DNA of 64,000 bases from RBG-16-34-14 sp963727535 (GTDB lineage Bacteria; Bacteroidota; Ignavibacteria; Ignavibacteriales; Ignavibacteriaceae). Below are positions 10,411 to 20,369 of the stretch, in pieces. The first letter of the stretch is position 1, and each line of letters opens with the position of its first letter. The stretch covers positions 372,001-436,000 of the forward strand of contig CAVSGR010000004.1 of the NCBI GenBank assembly GCA_963727535.1. Direction: 5' to 3'. Both the position numbers and the translations under genes were made by a program. The notes under the pieces were generated by a model. The model saw only the letters and a list, made by a program, of their open reading frames with translations, was not told the origin of the DNA and did no database searches.

Positions 10411-12265
10411 TTGAAAATAGATGATTACCTGAAAAATATTGTTGCTAACCCTGGGAGAGCCATTTTCTATACTCCATCCTATTTATGAGGATAGTTTAAC
10501 CTATGTTTTCAATTTCAGTCCTGAGATTGAGATAACCGCAGATAAATCAAATCTTTTAGAAAGTTTGGAAAAAGCAGATGAATATGTAAGAAAAGGTTTT
10601 TCAGGTTTTGGATTAATTCCTTATGAAGCAGGTTATTTACTTGAGAAAAAATTAAACAAATTACTTGATGAAAATGACCCACTATTGAAATTCTATTTCT
10701 TTGAAAGAGATAAAGTTCAGGTAATTCCTTCGGGTGAAATTGAATTTGCTATTGATGATGAGCCGGATAAATATCATATAAAAGACTTTAATCTCAATAC
10801 AACAAAGCAGGAATTTTTCGATTCAATTGACAAAATCAAGAATTACATTTCCGAAGGGGACACTTACCAGGTTAATTATACAATTAAAGGCAAATTCAAA
10901 TTTGATGGAGATCTAATTTCTCTTTTCAAGCAGATGATATTCAACCAGTCGGCAAAGTATTCTGCTTTTATTAACACCGGGGATTCATTTGTTCTTTCAT
11001 TTTCACCGGAGCTTTTTTTCTCTGTTGACAAGAAAATAATAACTGCACGACCAATGAAAGGAACAAGTAAAAGGGGAGTGAACAATGTTGCTGATTCTCT
11101 CTCATTTTATTCATTAAGAAACAGTGAAAAGAACAGAGCTGAGAATCTTATGATCCTCGATTTACTCCGAAATGATCTTGGAAGAATAAGTGAGTTTGGT
11201 ACTGTGAGGTTACGAAAATTATTCTCTGTTGAAAAATACGAAACGCTTCTTCAAATGGTTTCAGAAGTTGAATCAGTGCTTAAAGACAAAGTAGAAATTG
11301 CTGAAATAATTAAAAACATTTTCCCTTGCGGCTCAGTTACAGGAGCGCCCAAGATAAGCACAATGCAAATTATTGATGAAATTGAAAAAGAGAATAGAGG
11401 AATCTATACCGGAGCTATAGGCTTGTTTCATCAGGATAAGAAAATTTTTAATGTTGCAATTAGAACTGTCAGTCTGAAAGGGGACCCGAAAAATAAAAGT
11501 TTGCAAGGCGAAATTGGTATTGGAAGTGGAATTGTTTGGGACAGTGATTCTGAAAAAGAATATGATGAAGTTCTGTTGAAAAGTAAATTTCTAACAAATC
11601 CTGATCCTTATTTTGAAATTTTTGAAACTATGAAATTTTCAGGAGGCACCTACGAAAGATTAGATATGCATTTAAGCAGGTTACAGGATGCAGCATCATT
11701 TTTTCTTTTTCAGTTTGATAAGAACCAGATTATTGAAACTCTCACGAAAGAAACTTCAAATTATGAAACAGGGAAGAACTATAGAGTAAAAGTCATTCTT
11801 AACAAATGGGGAAAAGTAAAGATCGAAGTAAAAGATATTAAACTGACTTCAGGAGAAATTAAGATTATAATTTCAGACAGGACCGTTTCTACAGAAAATA
11901 AGTTTCAATACTTTAAAACTACCAACAGGGGTTTATACAATAGTGAACACAAAAAGTACCGGGAGAAAGACTTTTTTGATGTTATCTTCATCAATGAAAA
12001 AAGGCAGATTGCGGAAGGTGCAATAACGAATATCTTTATTAATAAAAAAGGGATGCTTTACACGCCGCCTTTATCAAGTGGAATACTATCCGGCATTTAC
12101 AGGAAGCATTGGCTTCATACAAACATCAATATTAAGGAAGAAGTTTTATACAAAGACGATCTTCTTATTGCTGATGAAATTATATTGACTAATTCAGTAA
12201 GAGGAAAAACCAGGATTGATAAATTATTCCTCAATGAGACCGAGTTCATAGAATTTGTGAAGTGA
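10411..12265 (+). CDS. pabB: Aminodeoxychorismate synthase component I fused to aminodeoxychorismate lyase (one frameshift)
   Basis: Makes 4-aminobenzoate for folate: the PabB half aminates chorismate and the PabC-like half releases pyruvate. The start chosen is TTG 10411, reading MKIDDYLKNIVANPGRAIFY, which joins the downstream frame at 10482-10484 when one T is dropped (SYYEDSLTYVFN); without this the N-terminus is lost. PabB signatures are EGDTYQVNYT, ARPMKGT, RAENLMILDLLRNDLG and GSVTGAPKI. The lyase half (from about residue 390, FEIFETMKFSGG) has SSGILSGIYR and LTNSVRG of fold-type IV PLP enzymes. Repaired length is 617 residues. The glutamine amidotransferase subunit is not in the window. 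Confidence 0.9.
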
Positions 12266-12342
12266 TGGGGCATAAGAATCTTTTCTTAATTTTTAATATT
12301 TTGATTTTGTAATTATTTCAATAACTTAATAGAAACTACTTA

Positions 12343-13389
12343 ATGCAGCCCAATGATTCTGCAACATCCAAAAGGAAAAAAGAGCATCTCGAATTATGTC
12401 TTACCGATGCAGTTTCATTTAAAAATAAAACCACTGGCTTTGAGAAATATGATTTTCTTCACTATGCCATTTCAGAAGTTGATATAACCAAAATTAAGTT
12501 TGAAACTAAATTTCTTAAGAAGAAAATTCACTATCCGTTTCTTATCTCTTGCATGACAGGTGGAATAGACGCTTCGGAAAGTATAAATGCCAAACTCTCT
12601 GTTGCAGCTAATGAATTGAATATAGCCCTTGGAGTTGGAAGCCAGAGGCAAGCACTTGAAAATAAATCCTTTCACAATACTTATAAAATAATAAGACAAA
12701 ATGCTCCCGGCATTCCGATTCTCGGCAATATTGGTGCTGCTCAAATTGCAGGGATGAAAAGCTTTAAGAATGTGCAGTATCTTGTTGATTTAATTGAAGC
12801 AGATGCAATGGTAATTCATCTAAATCCGGCACAGGAGTTAATGCAGCCGGAAGGTGATATTCTACAAAAAGGATTACTAAAAAGTATTGGCAAACTTGTT
12901 AAGTTTTTAAGTGTACCTGTTCTTGTTAAGGAAGTTGGTGCCGGGATTTCAAAACCAGTGGCAAAGAAACTTTTAGAAGCTGGTGTTAAAGGAATCGATG
13001 TTGCCGGAGCAGGTGGAACTTCATGGACGGGTGTAGAGATTTTAAGAAACAAAGGTTCTAACTCACATGAATTCTGGGATTGGGGATTGCCAACTTCATA
13101 TTGTATTAAAGAAGTTTATTATTTAAAGAAAAAATATAAATTTGTGCTAATTGGTTCGGGAGGGATTAATTCCGGCGTTGAAGCGGCAAAAGCTTTTGCT
13201 TTGGGTTCTGATATGGTTGCTTCCGCAAGGATTATCTTACAGGAATTAAATGAGAACGGTGCTGAAGGAGTTGTAAAATTAGTTAATCAATGGTTTAATA
13301 CAGTTCGCAAAATTATGTATCTGACTGGTTCATCTTCTTTACAGGAATTGAGAAAAAATAAAATTATCGAAAAGGAAAATCTTTATTGA
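12343..13389 (+). CDS. fni: Type 2 isopentenyl-diphosphate delta-isomerase
   Basis: FMN- and NADPH-dependent isomerase that interconverts IPP and DMAPP. The 348-residue protein has RKKEHLELCL at the N-terminus, the FMN-fold motif SCMTGG, GVGSQRQAL, PILGNIGAAQ and the phosphate-binding IGSGGINSG. It starts at ATG 12343. Its stop overlaps by 4 bases the start of a polyprenyl synthase, so precursor balancing and chain elongation are coupled. The type 2 enzyme is unrelated to the E. coli Nudix isomerase. Confidence 0.95.
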   Translation: MQPNDSATSKRKKEHLELCLTDAVSFKNKTTGFEKYDFLHYAISEVDITKIKFETKFLKKKIHYPFLISCMTGGIDASESINAKLSVAANELNIALGVGSQRQALENKSFHNTYKIIRQNAPGIPILGNIGAAQIAGMKSFKNVQYLVDLIEADAMVIHLNPAQELMQPEGDILQKGLLKSIGKLVKFLSVPVLVKEVGAGISKPVAKKLLEAGVKGIDVAGAGGTSWTGVEILRNKGSNSHEFWDWGLPTSYCIKEVYYLKKKYKFVLIGSGGINSGVEAAKAFALGSDMVASARIILQELNENGAEGVVKLVNQWFNTVRKIMYLTGSSSLQELRKNKIIEKENLY

Positions 13390-14372
13390 ATCAACAAAGT
13401 TTTTTCACTCTTTATGAAAGAGAAAGAAAAAAAGTAGAGAAAATTTTAGTTAAAGCTTTTAAAAACAGAGAACCCGATTCCCTTTATAAACCGGTTAACT
13501 ATATCCTTAGCAGCGGCGGTAAAAGATTAAGACCATTGCTTGTTCTTCTATCTGCTAAAGCCGTTGGTGGAAATTTTAGTGATGTTTATAACGCTTCGGT
13601 TGCAGTTGAATTATTGCATAATTTTACTTTAGTTCATGATGATATAATGGATAACGCCGACAAAAGGCGCGGTCTCCTTACTTTACATAAAAAATATGAT
13701 GATAGTACTGCAATTTTGGCAGGAGATAGTTTACTTGCAGTTGCGTACGAATATCTTTTAAAAGACTGTAATGGGAAGACCAAAGAGGTTATTGCTGCCT
13801 TTACCAAGGGACTTATTGAAGTTTGTGAAGGGCAAAGCCTTGATAAAGATTTTGAAACCAGGAATGATGTATCCATCAATGAATATAAATTAATGATAAT
13901 GAAAAAAACTGCTGCTATGTCTGAAATGTGTTGTACTATAGGCGCCTTGCTTGGGGGAGGTTCCACCAAAGAGATTAAAGCCGTATCTTTGTTTGGAAAA
14001 AACATAGGTATTGCTTTCCAGATACAGGATGATTTATTGGATATATCAGGTAATGAAAAAGAATTCGGAAAAAAAGTCGGCGGTGATTTGATTGAAGGCA
14101 AGAAAACTTTTTTATTTATTGAAGCACTTTCAAAAGCCAAAGGTAATGATAAGAAAAAGCTATCCAACGTTATGAAAAATAATGGTATTAAGCCGAGTCA
14201 GATAAATATTTACAAGAATATATATGAAAGACTCGGAGTAATTGATGATGCCAAGGCTGAAATAAAACTATACACTAACAGGGCGCTTCGTTCTTTAAGA
14301 TCCTTAAAGAAAGATGATGACCGGAAAATCTTTAGTTGGCTGGCAGATTCCCTTATAAAGAGAATTAAATAA
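13386..14372 (+). CDS. Polyprenyl synthetase family protein (trans-isoprenyl diphosphate synthase)
   Basis: Condenses IPP onto allylic diphosphates. The two Asp-rich motifs that bind magnesium are present: LVHDDIMDNADKRRG and QIQDDLLDISG, along with SGGKRLRPLLVLL near the N-terminus. Length is 328 residues, with TTG start at 13386 inside the fni stop. Chain length (farnesyl, geranylgeranyl or longer) cannot be fixed from sequence alone. It overlaps ptsH by one base. Confidence 0.95.
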   Translation: MNQQSFFTLYERERKKVEKILVKAFKNREPDSLYKPVNYILSSGGKRLRPLLVLLSAKAVGGNFSDVYNASVAVELLHNFTLVHDDIMDNADKRRGLLTLHKKYDDSTAILAGDSLLAVAYEYLLKDCNGKTKEVIAAFTKGLIEVCEGQSLDKDFETRNDVSINEYKLMIMKKTAAMSEMCCTIGALLGGGSTKEIKAVSLFGKNIGIAFQIQDDLLDISGNEKEFGKKVGGDLIEGKKTFLFIEALSKAKGNDKKKLSNVMKNNGIKPSQINIYKNIYERLGVIDDAKAEIKLYTNRALRSLRSLKKDDDRKIFSWLADSLIKRIK

Positions 14373-14638
14373 TGATCGAAAAAACAGTTAAAATAATGAA
14401 CAAAGCAGGATTACATACCAGACCTGCGGCTACGATTGTGAAGCTTGCTTCAAAATATAAATGTGAATTTTATATTGCGAAAGATGGGTTGAACATTAAT
14501 GGCAAAAGCATAATTGGAGTAATGACTTTAGCTGCCGAAATGGGCTCTGAATTGATTTTAAGTTTCGATGGAGAAGACGAACAACGGGCTTGTGATGAAA
14601 TAACTGATTTTTTTGGGAGAGGTTTTGACGAACCGTGA
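14372..14638 (+). CDS. ptsH: HPr-family phosphocarrier protein
   Basis: Small phosphocarrier that takes phosphate from enzyme I. His15 in GLHTRPA is the phosphorylation site. Ser46 in NGKSIIGVMTLA is the HPr-kinase regulatory site, which suggests an HprK elsewhere in the genome. Length is 88 residues. It overlaps both neighbours (polyprenyl synthase by 1 base, ptsI by 4). There is no sugar-specific EII here, so a regulatory role is likelier than sugar import. Confidence 0.95.
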   Translation: MIEKTVKIMNKAGLHTRPAATIVKLASKYKCEFYIAKDGLNINGKSIIGVMTLAAEMGSELILSFDGEDEQRACDEITDFFGRGFDEP

Positions 14639-16401
14639 AAACTTTCAAACAAATATATAAGGATGCTGATAACAAAATTCATGGGATAGCTGCTGCTCCC
14701 GGAATTGTTATTGGTAAGGTATATCTTTTTACAAAAGAAAAGCTTGAGATAAATGACAGCGAAGTTACTAACGTTGAGGAGGCAAAAAGTAATCTCGAAG
14801 AGGCTTTAAGGCAATCAAAGAAGGAGCTGACAAAAGTTTTTTCCATTGCGCGTGAGAAGATGGATGCAACAAGATCAGCAATATTTGAAGCCCAATTAAT
14901 GATACTTGATGACCCGGTTTTGCTAAAATCAATCGAGGAAAGGATCGAGAAAGAGAAAAAACAACCTGAGTATGTTGTATTTGACGAGATTACAAAATAT
15001 CAGGATATAATGAAGCATTCGAAAGAAGCATACATTAACGAGCGAGCTCACGACATTGATGATATTAAGAATAGAATTATTCGTAATCTTCAGAAAAAAA
15101 GATGGCAGTCCAGGATAACAAAAGATGCTATTGTAGTAAGTGATATGCTTACGCCCGCGGATACTTTACTTCTTTCACGCAGCAATGTTAAAGGCTTTGT
15201 TACGGATCATGGTGGTTTAACTTCACATGCTGCTATTATTTCACGTTCGTTAAATATACCTGCTGTTGTTGGAACACATGATATTACAAAGCACATAAAA
15301 GAAAATGATACAATAATAGTTGATGGGTTTCACGGTTTTGTTTTAATCAATCCTACAAAAGAACAAAAAGAATTCTTTGCTTCGAAATTCGAGCATCTTG
15401 TTGAACTTCAAAAAGGGCTGGAAGAATTTAAGGACAAACCTGCTTTAACAAAAGATGGAAGAGAGATATTACTTTATGCAAATGTCGATGTATCCGGTGA
15501 AATAGATGTTGTTGTTACTAGTGGTGCAAATGGAATTGGTCTTTACAGAACAGAGCAAATCCTGGAAGAGTTAAGCGAGTTTCCCACTGAGGATGAACAG
15601 GTAAAAATATATTCTAATCTTTCATCAAGAATTTATCCCAATATTCTTACAATCAGAGCTTTCGATATTGGTGGGGATAAATTCCGATTGCTCGAAATAA
15701 ATGAAGCAAATCCGTTTCTTGGTTTAAGAGGAATCAGGCTTCTCTTAGAAAATCCTTCTTTATTTAAGACACAAATAAGAGCGGTACTAAAAGCCAGTCA
15801 AAACAAAAATATACGTTTTATGCTTCCTATGGTTACTACGATTATGGAAATAAAACATGCCAAAGCAATTATTCAAGAATGTAAGGAAGAACTAAAAAAA
15901 GAAAATTGTCCTTTCGATAAACATTTTACAGTTGGAATTATGGTGGAGGTTCCTGCGGCCGCAGTTATGACAAAAGAACTTTCTAAAGAAGTTGATTTTT
16001 TAAGCATCGGTACTAACGATTTGATACAATATTTAATGGCAGTTGACAGGGGAAATGATCTTGTTTCAGATTTGTACCAGGAGTTTAGTCCTGCTGTTTT
16101 GAGAACAATTTATCATATACTTACATCTGCTAAAGAAACTAACAAGGAAGTAAGTTTTTGCGGAGAGATGGCTGCAGACACTCTTGCAATTCCACTACTT
16201 GTAGGTTTGGGAGCCACTTCTCTTAGTATGTCACCAGCTACAATTCCTTATGCTAAAAGAATAATAAGATATTTGAATTATGAACATACCAAGCAACTTG
16301 CCCAGGATTGCCTTAGTTGTACTAATGAAGTTGAAGTTATTCATCTGATTGAGAAATTCTTTAAAGATCATTCAATTACAAGAACAAGACAGATTATTTA
16401 G
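14635..16401 (+). CDS. ptsI: Phosphoenolpyruvate-protein phosphotransferase (PTS enzyme I)
   Basis: Autophosphorylates from PEP and passes phosphate to HPr. The 588-residue protein starts at GTG 14635. The active His is about residue 198 in GGLTSHAAII; the PEP-binding barrel shows TIRAFDIGGDKF, the GTNDLIQY loop and the C-terminal FCGEMAAD Cys motif. It ends a four-gene overlapping set with fni, polyprenyl synthase and ptsH. PGI-PMI follows 79 bases later. Confidence 0.96.
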   Translation: MKTFKQIYKDADNKIHGIAAAPGIVIGKVYLFTKEKLEINDSEVTNVEEAKSNLEEALRQSKKELTKVFSIAREKMDATRSAIFEAQLMILDDPVLLKSIEERIEKEKKQPEYVVFDEITKYQDIMKHSKEAYINERAHDIDDIKNRIIRNLQKKRWQSRITKDAIVVSDMLTPADTLLLSRSNVKGFVTDHGGLTSHAAIISRSLNIPAVVGTHDITKHIKENDTIIVDGFHGFVLINPTKEQKEFFASKFEHLVELQKGLEEFKDKPALTKDGREILLYANVDVSGEIDVVVTSGANGIGLYRTEQILEELSEFPTEDEQVKIYSNLSSRIYPNILTIRAFDIGGDKFRLLEINEANPFLGLRGIRLLLENPSLFKTQIRAVLKASQNKNIRFMLPMVTTIMEIKHAKAIIQECKEELKKENCPFDKHFTVGIMVEVPAAAVMTKELSKEVDFLSIGTNDLIQYLMAVDRGNDLVSDLYQEFSPAVLRTIYHILTSAKETNKEVSFCGEMAADTLAIPLLVGLGATSLSMSPATIPYAKRIIRYLNYEHTKQLAQDCLSCTNEVEVIHLIEKFFKDHSITRTRQII

Positions 16402-16480
16402 ACGGAAGATGTTAAATGGAAAATGGAAGATATTGTTTCGATTGTTCATAAATTAACAATTCATTTCTAAAGGAAAATAA

Positions 16481-17515
16481 ATGAAAATATCAGAAATTAT
16501 TGAGAAATACGATTCATCAAACCAATTTGATGTACTTAAAAAAACTTATAAACAAATAGAATTTGCATGGAATAATAAAGTTGATCTTGATTCAGTTAAA
16601 AAGAAAGGAATTGATTCTGTAGTTGTAACAGGAATGGGTGGTTCAGCAATTAGTGCAGATCTTTTTGTTAATTTCTTTAAAGATGAATTAGATATTCCTT
16701 TTATAGTAAATCGTTCTTATTCATTACCAAATTTTGTAAATAAGAACACACTGTTAATTGTTTCCTCTTATTCCGGCAATACTGAAGAAACAATTTCTGT
16801 TTTTAAATCTGCACTTAAAACAAAATGCAGAATCGTTTGTATAACAACCGGCGGAAAAATAGAAGCTCTTGCAAAGAAAAATAAAGTCCCTGTTGTAAAA
16901 ATATTACCTGGCTTTCAGCCGAGATATGCTTTAGGTTTAAGCTTCTTTACTCTTTTGAAAGTCTTAAACAAAATCAAAATAGTAAGTGTAAAACCGGCAT
17001 TCGTAAATTCAGTAATTAAACTTTATAAAAATAAAGCTAAGCTTTATTCTAAAGAGAAAAATCCCGCTTTGGATTTTGCTGAAGAAATTCTTGGTTACAT
17101 TCCTGTGATTTACTCCGCAGAAGGTATTACATCTTCAATAGGTTACAGGTTAAAAAGCCAGTTTAATGAGAACTCAAAATTACTTGCTTTCCACAATGTT
17201 CTTCCTGAAATGAACCACAACGAAATCGTGGGATGGGAATCTTTTGAGGAAAAACAATTCCATGCAAAGGTTATAAACATAATGGATAAAGAGTATCCTG
17301 CCAGGATTAAGAAGAGATTTGACATTGTAAATGAACTCTTTGCCCAGAGTAAAGCAGTGGTAATAAATCTTGAGAGCAAAGAAAAATCTTTTAAGATAAG
17401 ATTAATGGATTTGATTTTTTTATGTGATTGGATAACTTACTACACGGCTGTTCTCAGAGGCTGCGATCCATCAGAGATAAAAAATATCGATCTTCTTAAA
17501 GAAAGATTATCCTAA
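16481..17515 (+). CDS. Bifunctional phosphoglucose/phosphomannose isomerase
   Basis: Interconverts fructose-6-phosphate with glucose-6-phosphate and mannose-6-phosphate. The 344-residue protein has two SIS sugar-isomerase folds; the first shows GMGGSAISADL and SSYSGNTEET (phosphate loop), the second NHNEIVGWE, the catalytic region of the archaeal and bacterial PGI/PMI family. It starts at ATG 16481 after AAAGGAAA. It links central sugar metabolism to mannose-based envelope sugars. Confidence 0.9.
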   Translation: MKISEIIEKYDSSNQFDVLKKTYKQIEFAWNNKVDLDSVKKKGIDSVVVTGMGGSAISADLFVNFFKDELDIPFIVNRSYSLPNFVNKNTLLIVSSYSGNTEETISVFKSALKTKCRIVCITTGGKIEALAKKNKVPVVKILPGFQPRYALGLSFFTLLKVLNKIKIVSVKPAFVNSVIKLYKNKAKLYSKEKNPALDFAEEILGYIPVIYSAEGITSSIGYRLKSQFNENSKLLAFHNVLPEMNHNEIVGWESFEEKQFHAKVINIMDKEYPARIKKRFDIVNELFAQSKAVVINLESKEKSFKIRLMDLIFLCDWITYYTAVLRGCDPSEIKNIDLLKERLS

Positions 17516-17561
17516 AGTATCTCTTCTTGCCTTTAGAACAGGAATGCATAAATTATCCTGA

Positions 17562-20369
17562 GTGACTGTGAATAATCTCTACAAAATTACATTTCTTTTT
17601 GTACTTGGTTTCAGCCAGCTTACCTTTTCCCAATTCTATTATTTTGGAAGAAATAAAGTTCAGTATGAACAATTTGACTGGAAGATTCTTAAAACAGATC
17701 ATTTCGATATTTATTATTATGGAGAGATGCTGAATGTAGCGGAGATAGGAGCGACTTATGCTGAAGAAGCATATAATGACTTAAAAGTACGGATGAACAA
17801 TGTCGTTACGCGAAGAATCCCGCTGATATTTTACAATACACAATTGCACTTTCAAAGAACCAACACAACTCCCGGCTTTATTCCGGATGGTGTCGGTGGT
17901 TTTTTTGAATTCCTTAAAGGGAGAGTCGTTATTCCAGCCACAGGTTCTTTGCACGATTTTAAACACGTGATTAGGCACGAACTGACTCACGTATTTATGA
18001 CGAACAAGCTTTACAGAGTTCTGGCTGACCACCGTGAGCCTACAGATATTTATCCGCCACTATGGTTTGTAGAAGGGTTGGCTGAATATATGTCAACGGA
18101 TGTTGATGCACAAGCAGAAATGGTTATGCGTGATGCTGTTCTGAACAATTATTTTGTCGGACTTGAAGATATGAACAACATCTACGGCACTTTTCTTATG
18201 TACAAAGAAGGACAAAATTTTCTTGAGTTTGTTGAAGAGAAATATGGCAAAGAAAAAATTCCTCTTATGCTTGAGAATTTCTGGATGTTTTCAAAGTTCA
18301 CAAAAGTGATTGAGTATACTTTAGGAAAGAAAATTGAAGAAATCGATAAAGAATGGACATTCTATCTAAAGAAAAAATATTATCCATTAATTGAATATAA
18401 CACTCCTCTTGAAAACGCCTCAACAAAGTTGACTAAAAATGGTTTTAACTTTTCTCCTGTTTACTATAAGGAGAATAACAAGAAGTATATTTATTTTGTT
18501 GCCAATAGAAATGGTTATTCTTCTTTATATAAACTTGAAATGAATGAAAATGAAGAAACGGATGATGATGCTGAACTAGTATTACAGGGTGAAAAATCTG
18601 AAGAGTTGGAAGCTTTCCATTTGTTCCAATCTTCTATCGATGTTTCAAAAGATGGACTTATTGCCTTTGTAACTAAAAAAGGTTCCACAGATGCTATACA
18701 TTTGTTTTCGATTTCAAAAAAAGAGATAGTAAGAACTTTCCAGTATGATAATCTTATTAATATTAATTCTCCAAAATTTTCTAAGGACGGAAATAAAATT
18801 GTTTTCCAGGCAGTCGATCAAAAAGGATTCAGTGACATTTTTATTATCAATATTAATGATGACTCTTTAACAAGACTTACAAACGATTATTATGATGATC
18901 GCGATCCTTCTTTCGGGTTAGATAACCAGGTTCTATTTTCATCCGATCGCACTTCAGGTAAGTTTGAAAAAAAATACAATATTTTCAGCTATAACATTGA
19001 AAACAACAAAATAGAATACGTTACTTACATAAATTCAAATTGTTCATCCCCGGTTTTATCACCTGATAAAAAGTCAATCTTATTTACTTCGGAAATTGAT
19101 CGTGTAAGAAACATTTGGAAACTGAACTTTGAAAATCCGGATTCGGTAGTTAGAATTACAAAATTCATTACGAGTGCTTTTTATCCTACGTTTATTGATA
19201 CATCAACAATCATCTATAATGGCTTTGAAAATTACTCGTTTAACATTTACAAGCTTGATATTTCTGAAACAAAGAATGATACAACAGTAATTGCAATGAG
19301 CTTTCCTTCGTTTGCGGAAAGATGGAATGCTGAGTTGTATTCAGGAAATACGGAAAGGGAGGAATTAAAGTATCAAAATGAATATACCTTGGATTACGCT
19401 CAAAGTGAGGTCTCAACCGATCCTATTTATGGAACTAGAGGTGGAGCTATTTTTTCATTAAGTGATCTTTTGGGAGACGACAATTTTTTCTTCCTTATCT
19501 ATAACACTGCGGACGTTCGAAGTGATTTTCTGAAAAGTTTTAATGTGGCAATTCAAAGAGTTAATCTTTCAAAGAGAGAAAATTACTCTTATGGTGTGTT
19601 CCATTTTAGCGGAAGAAGATATGATATCACTGATTCTGATGAGTACTATTTTGAAAGAAGTTTTGGAGGCTTCTTTGCACTTCATTTTCCTCTTTCTGCT
19701 TTTCAAAGAATAGAAACTGATGTAACTATTGCCAACTCAGATAAAGAAGTTATATCCGGAGTTATTGAAAGGAAAGCTTTACTCGTAAGCAATACTTTAT
19801 CCTATGTTATCGACAATTCTCTTTGGGGACCAACAGGACCGCTGGATGGAATGCGCGGAAGATTACTACTTGGATATACCAGCGATGTAAAGTTCAGCAA
19901 TGTAAATTACTTTACAATTATTGCAGATTATCGTTATTACCTGAGACTTGGGCTCAGGTCCGCACTTGCCTTCAGGTCTGCACTGTTTTATAATGAAGGG
20001 AAGGAAGCGCGGCGTTATTTTATGGGTGGAAGCTGGGACCTGAGAGGATGGTATAGATGGTCGATTCGTGGTGAAAAATTGTGGTTTACTTCTGTCGAAC
20101 TTCGTTTTCCTTTAGTTGACCGCCTTTATATAAAATTTCCTTTCTTTGGACTTGGATTTATTGGATTCAGGGGAGCTCTCTATTTTGATGCAGGTGGAGC
20201 ATGGGATGAAGATTACAAACAAACACTTGGAAGCCTTGGAGGTGGTTTAAGGTTAAATTTATTTGGTGCACTCGTTCTTCGCTACGATATAGGCAAAAAG
20301 ATCGAAAACGATTTTAATAAATTTCAAAAGGGTTTGTTCTACCAATTCTTTTTCGGATGGGATTTTTGA
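17562..20369 (+). CDS. Peptidase-MA / beta-propeller / outer-membrane barrel fusion protein
   Basis: A 935-residue envelope protein. A signal peptide (through QLTFSQ) leads to a gluzincin-like peptidase domain with H139-E-L-T-H143 and the downstream third-ligand region WFVEGLAEYMS, so the zinc site looks intact. Residues of about 290-600 form TolB-like propeller repeats (KFSKDGNKIVFQ, VLSPDKKSILFTS). The C-terminal third resembles the Omp85/surface-antigen barrel, with RYFMGGSWDLRGW and an aromatic end, FFGWDF. The start is GTG 17562, with GTG 17568 possible. The next gene, a BamB-like lipoprotein, starts within its stop. Confidence 0.82.
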   Translation: MTVNNLYKITFLFVLGFSQLTFSQFYYFGRNKVQYEQFDWKILKTDHFDIYYYGEMLNVAEIGATYAEEAYNDLKVRMNNVVTRRIPLIFYNTQLHFQRTNTTPGFIPDGVGGFFEFLKGRVVIPATGSLHDFKHVIRHELTHVFMTNKLYRVLADHREPTDIYPPLWFVEGLAEYMSTDVDAQAEMVMRDAVLNNYFVGLEDMNNIYGTFLMYKEGQNFLEFVEEKYGKEKIPLMLENFWMFSKFTKVIEYTLGKKIEEIDKEWTFYLKKKYYPLIEYNTPLENASTKLTKNGFNFSPVYYKENNKKYIYFVANRNGYSSLYKLEMNENEETDDDAELVLQGEKSEELEAFHLFQSSIDVSKDGLIAFVTKKGSTDAIHLFSISKKEIVRTFQYDNLININSPKFSKDGNKIVFQAVDQKGFSDIFIININDDSLTRLTNDYYDDRDPSFGLDNQVLFSSDRTSGKFEKKYNIFSYNIENNKIEYVTYINSNCSSPVLSPDKKSILFTSEIDRVRNIWKLNFENPDSVVRITKFITSAFYPTFIDTSTIIYNGFENYSFNIYKLDISETKNDTTVIAMSFPSFAERWNAELYSGNTEREELKYQNEYTLDYAQSEVSTDPIYGTRGGAIFSLSDLLGDDNFFFLIYNTADVRSDFLKSFNVAIQRVNLSKRENYSYGVFHFSGRRYDITDSDEYYFERSFGGFFALHFPLSAFQRIETDVTIANSDKEVISGVIERKALLVSNTLSYVIDNSLWGPTGPLDGMRGRLLLGYTSDVKFSNVNYFTIIADYRYYLRLGLRSALAFRSALFYNEGKEARRYFMGGSWDLRGWYRWSIRGEKLWFTSVELRFPLVDRLYIKFPFFGLGFIGFRGALYFDAGGAWDEDYKQTLGSLGGGLRLNLFGALVLRYDIGKKIENDFNKFQKGLFYQFFFGWDF

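Noticed and set aside
14372..16401. Complete sugar-transporting PTS
   Set aside because: Only HPr and enzyme I are present; no EIIA, EIIB or EIIC domain occurs in the window.
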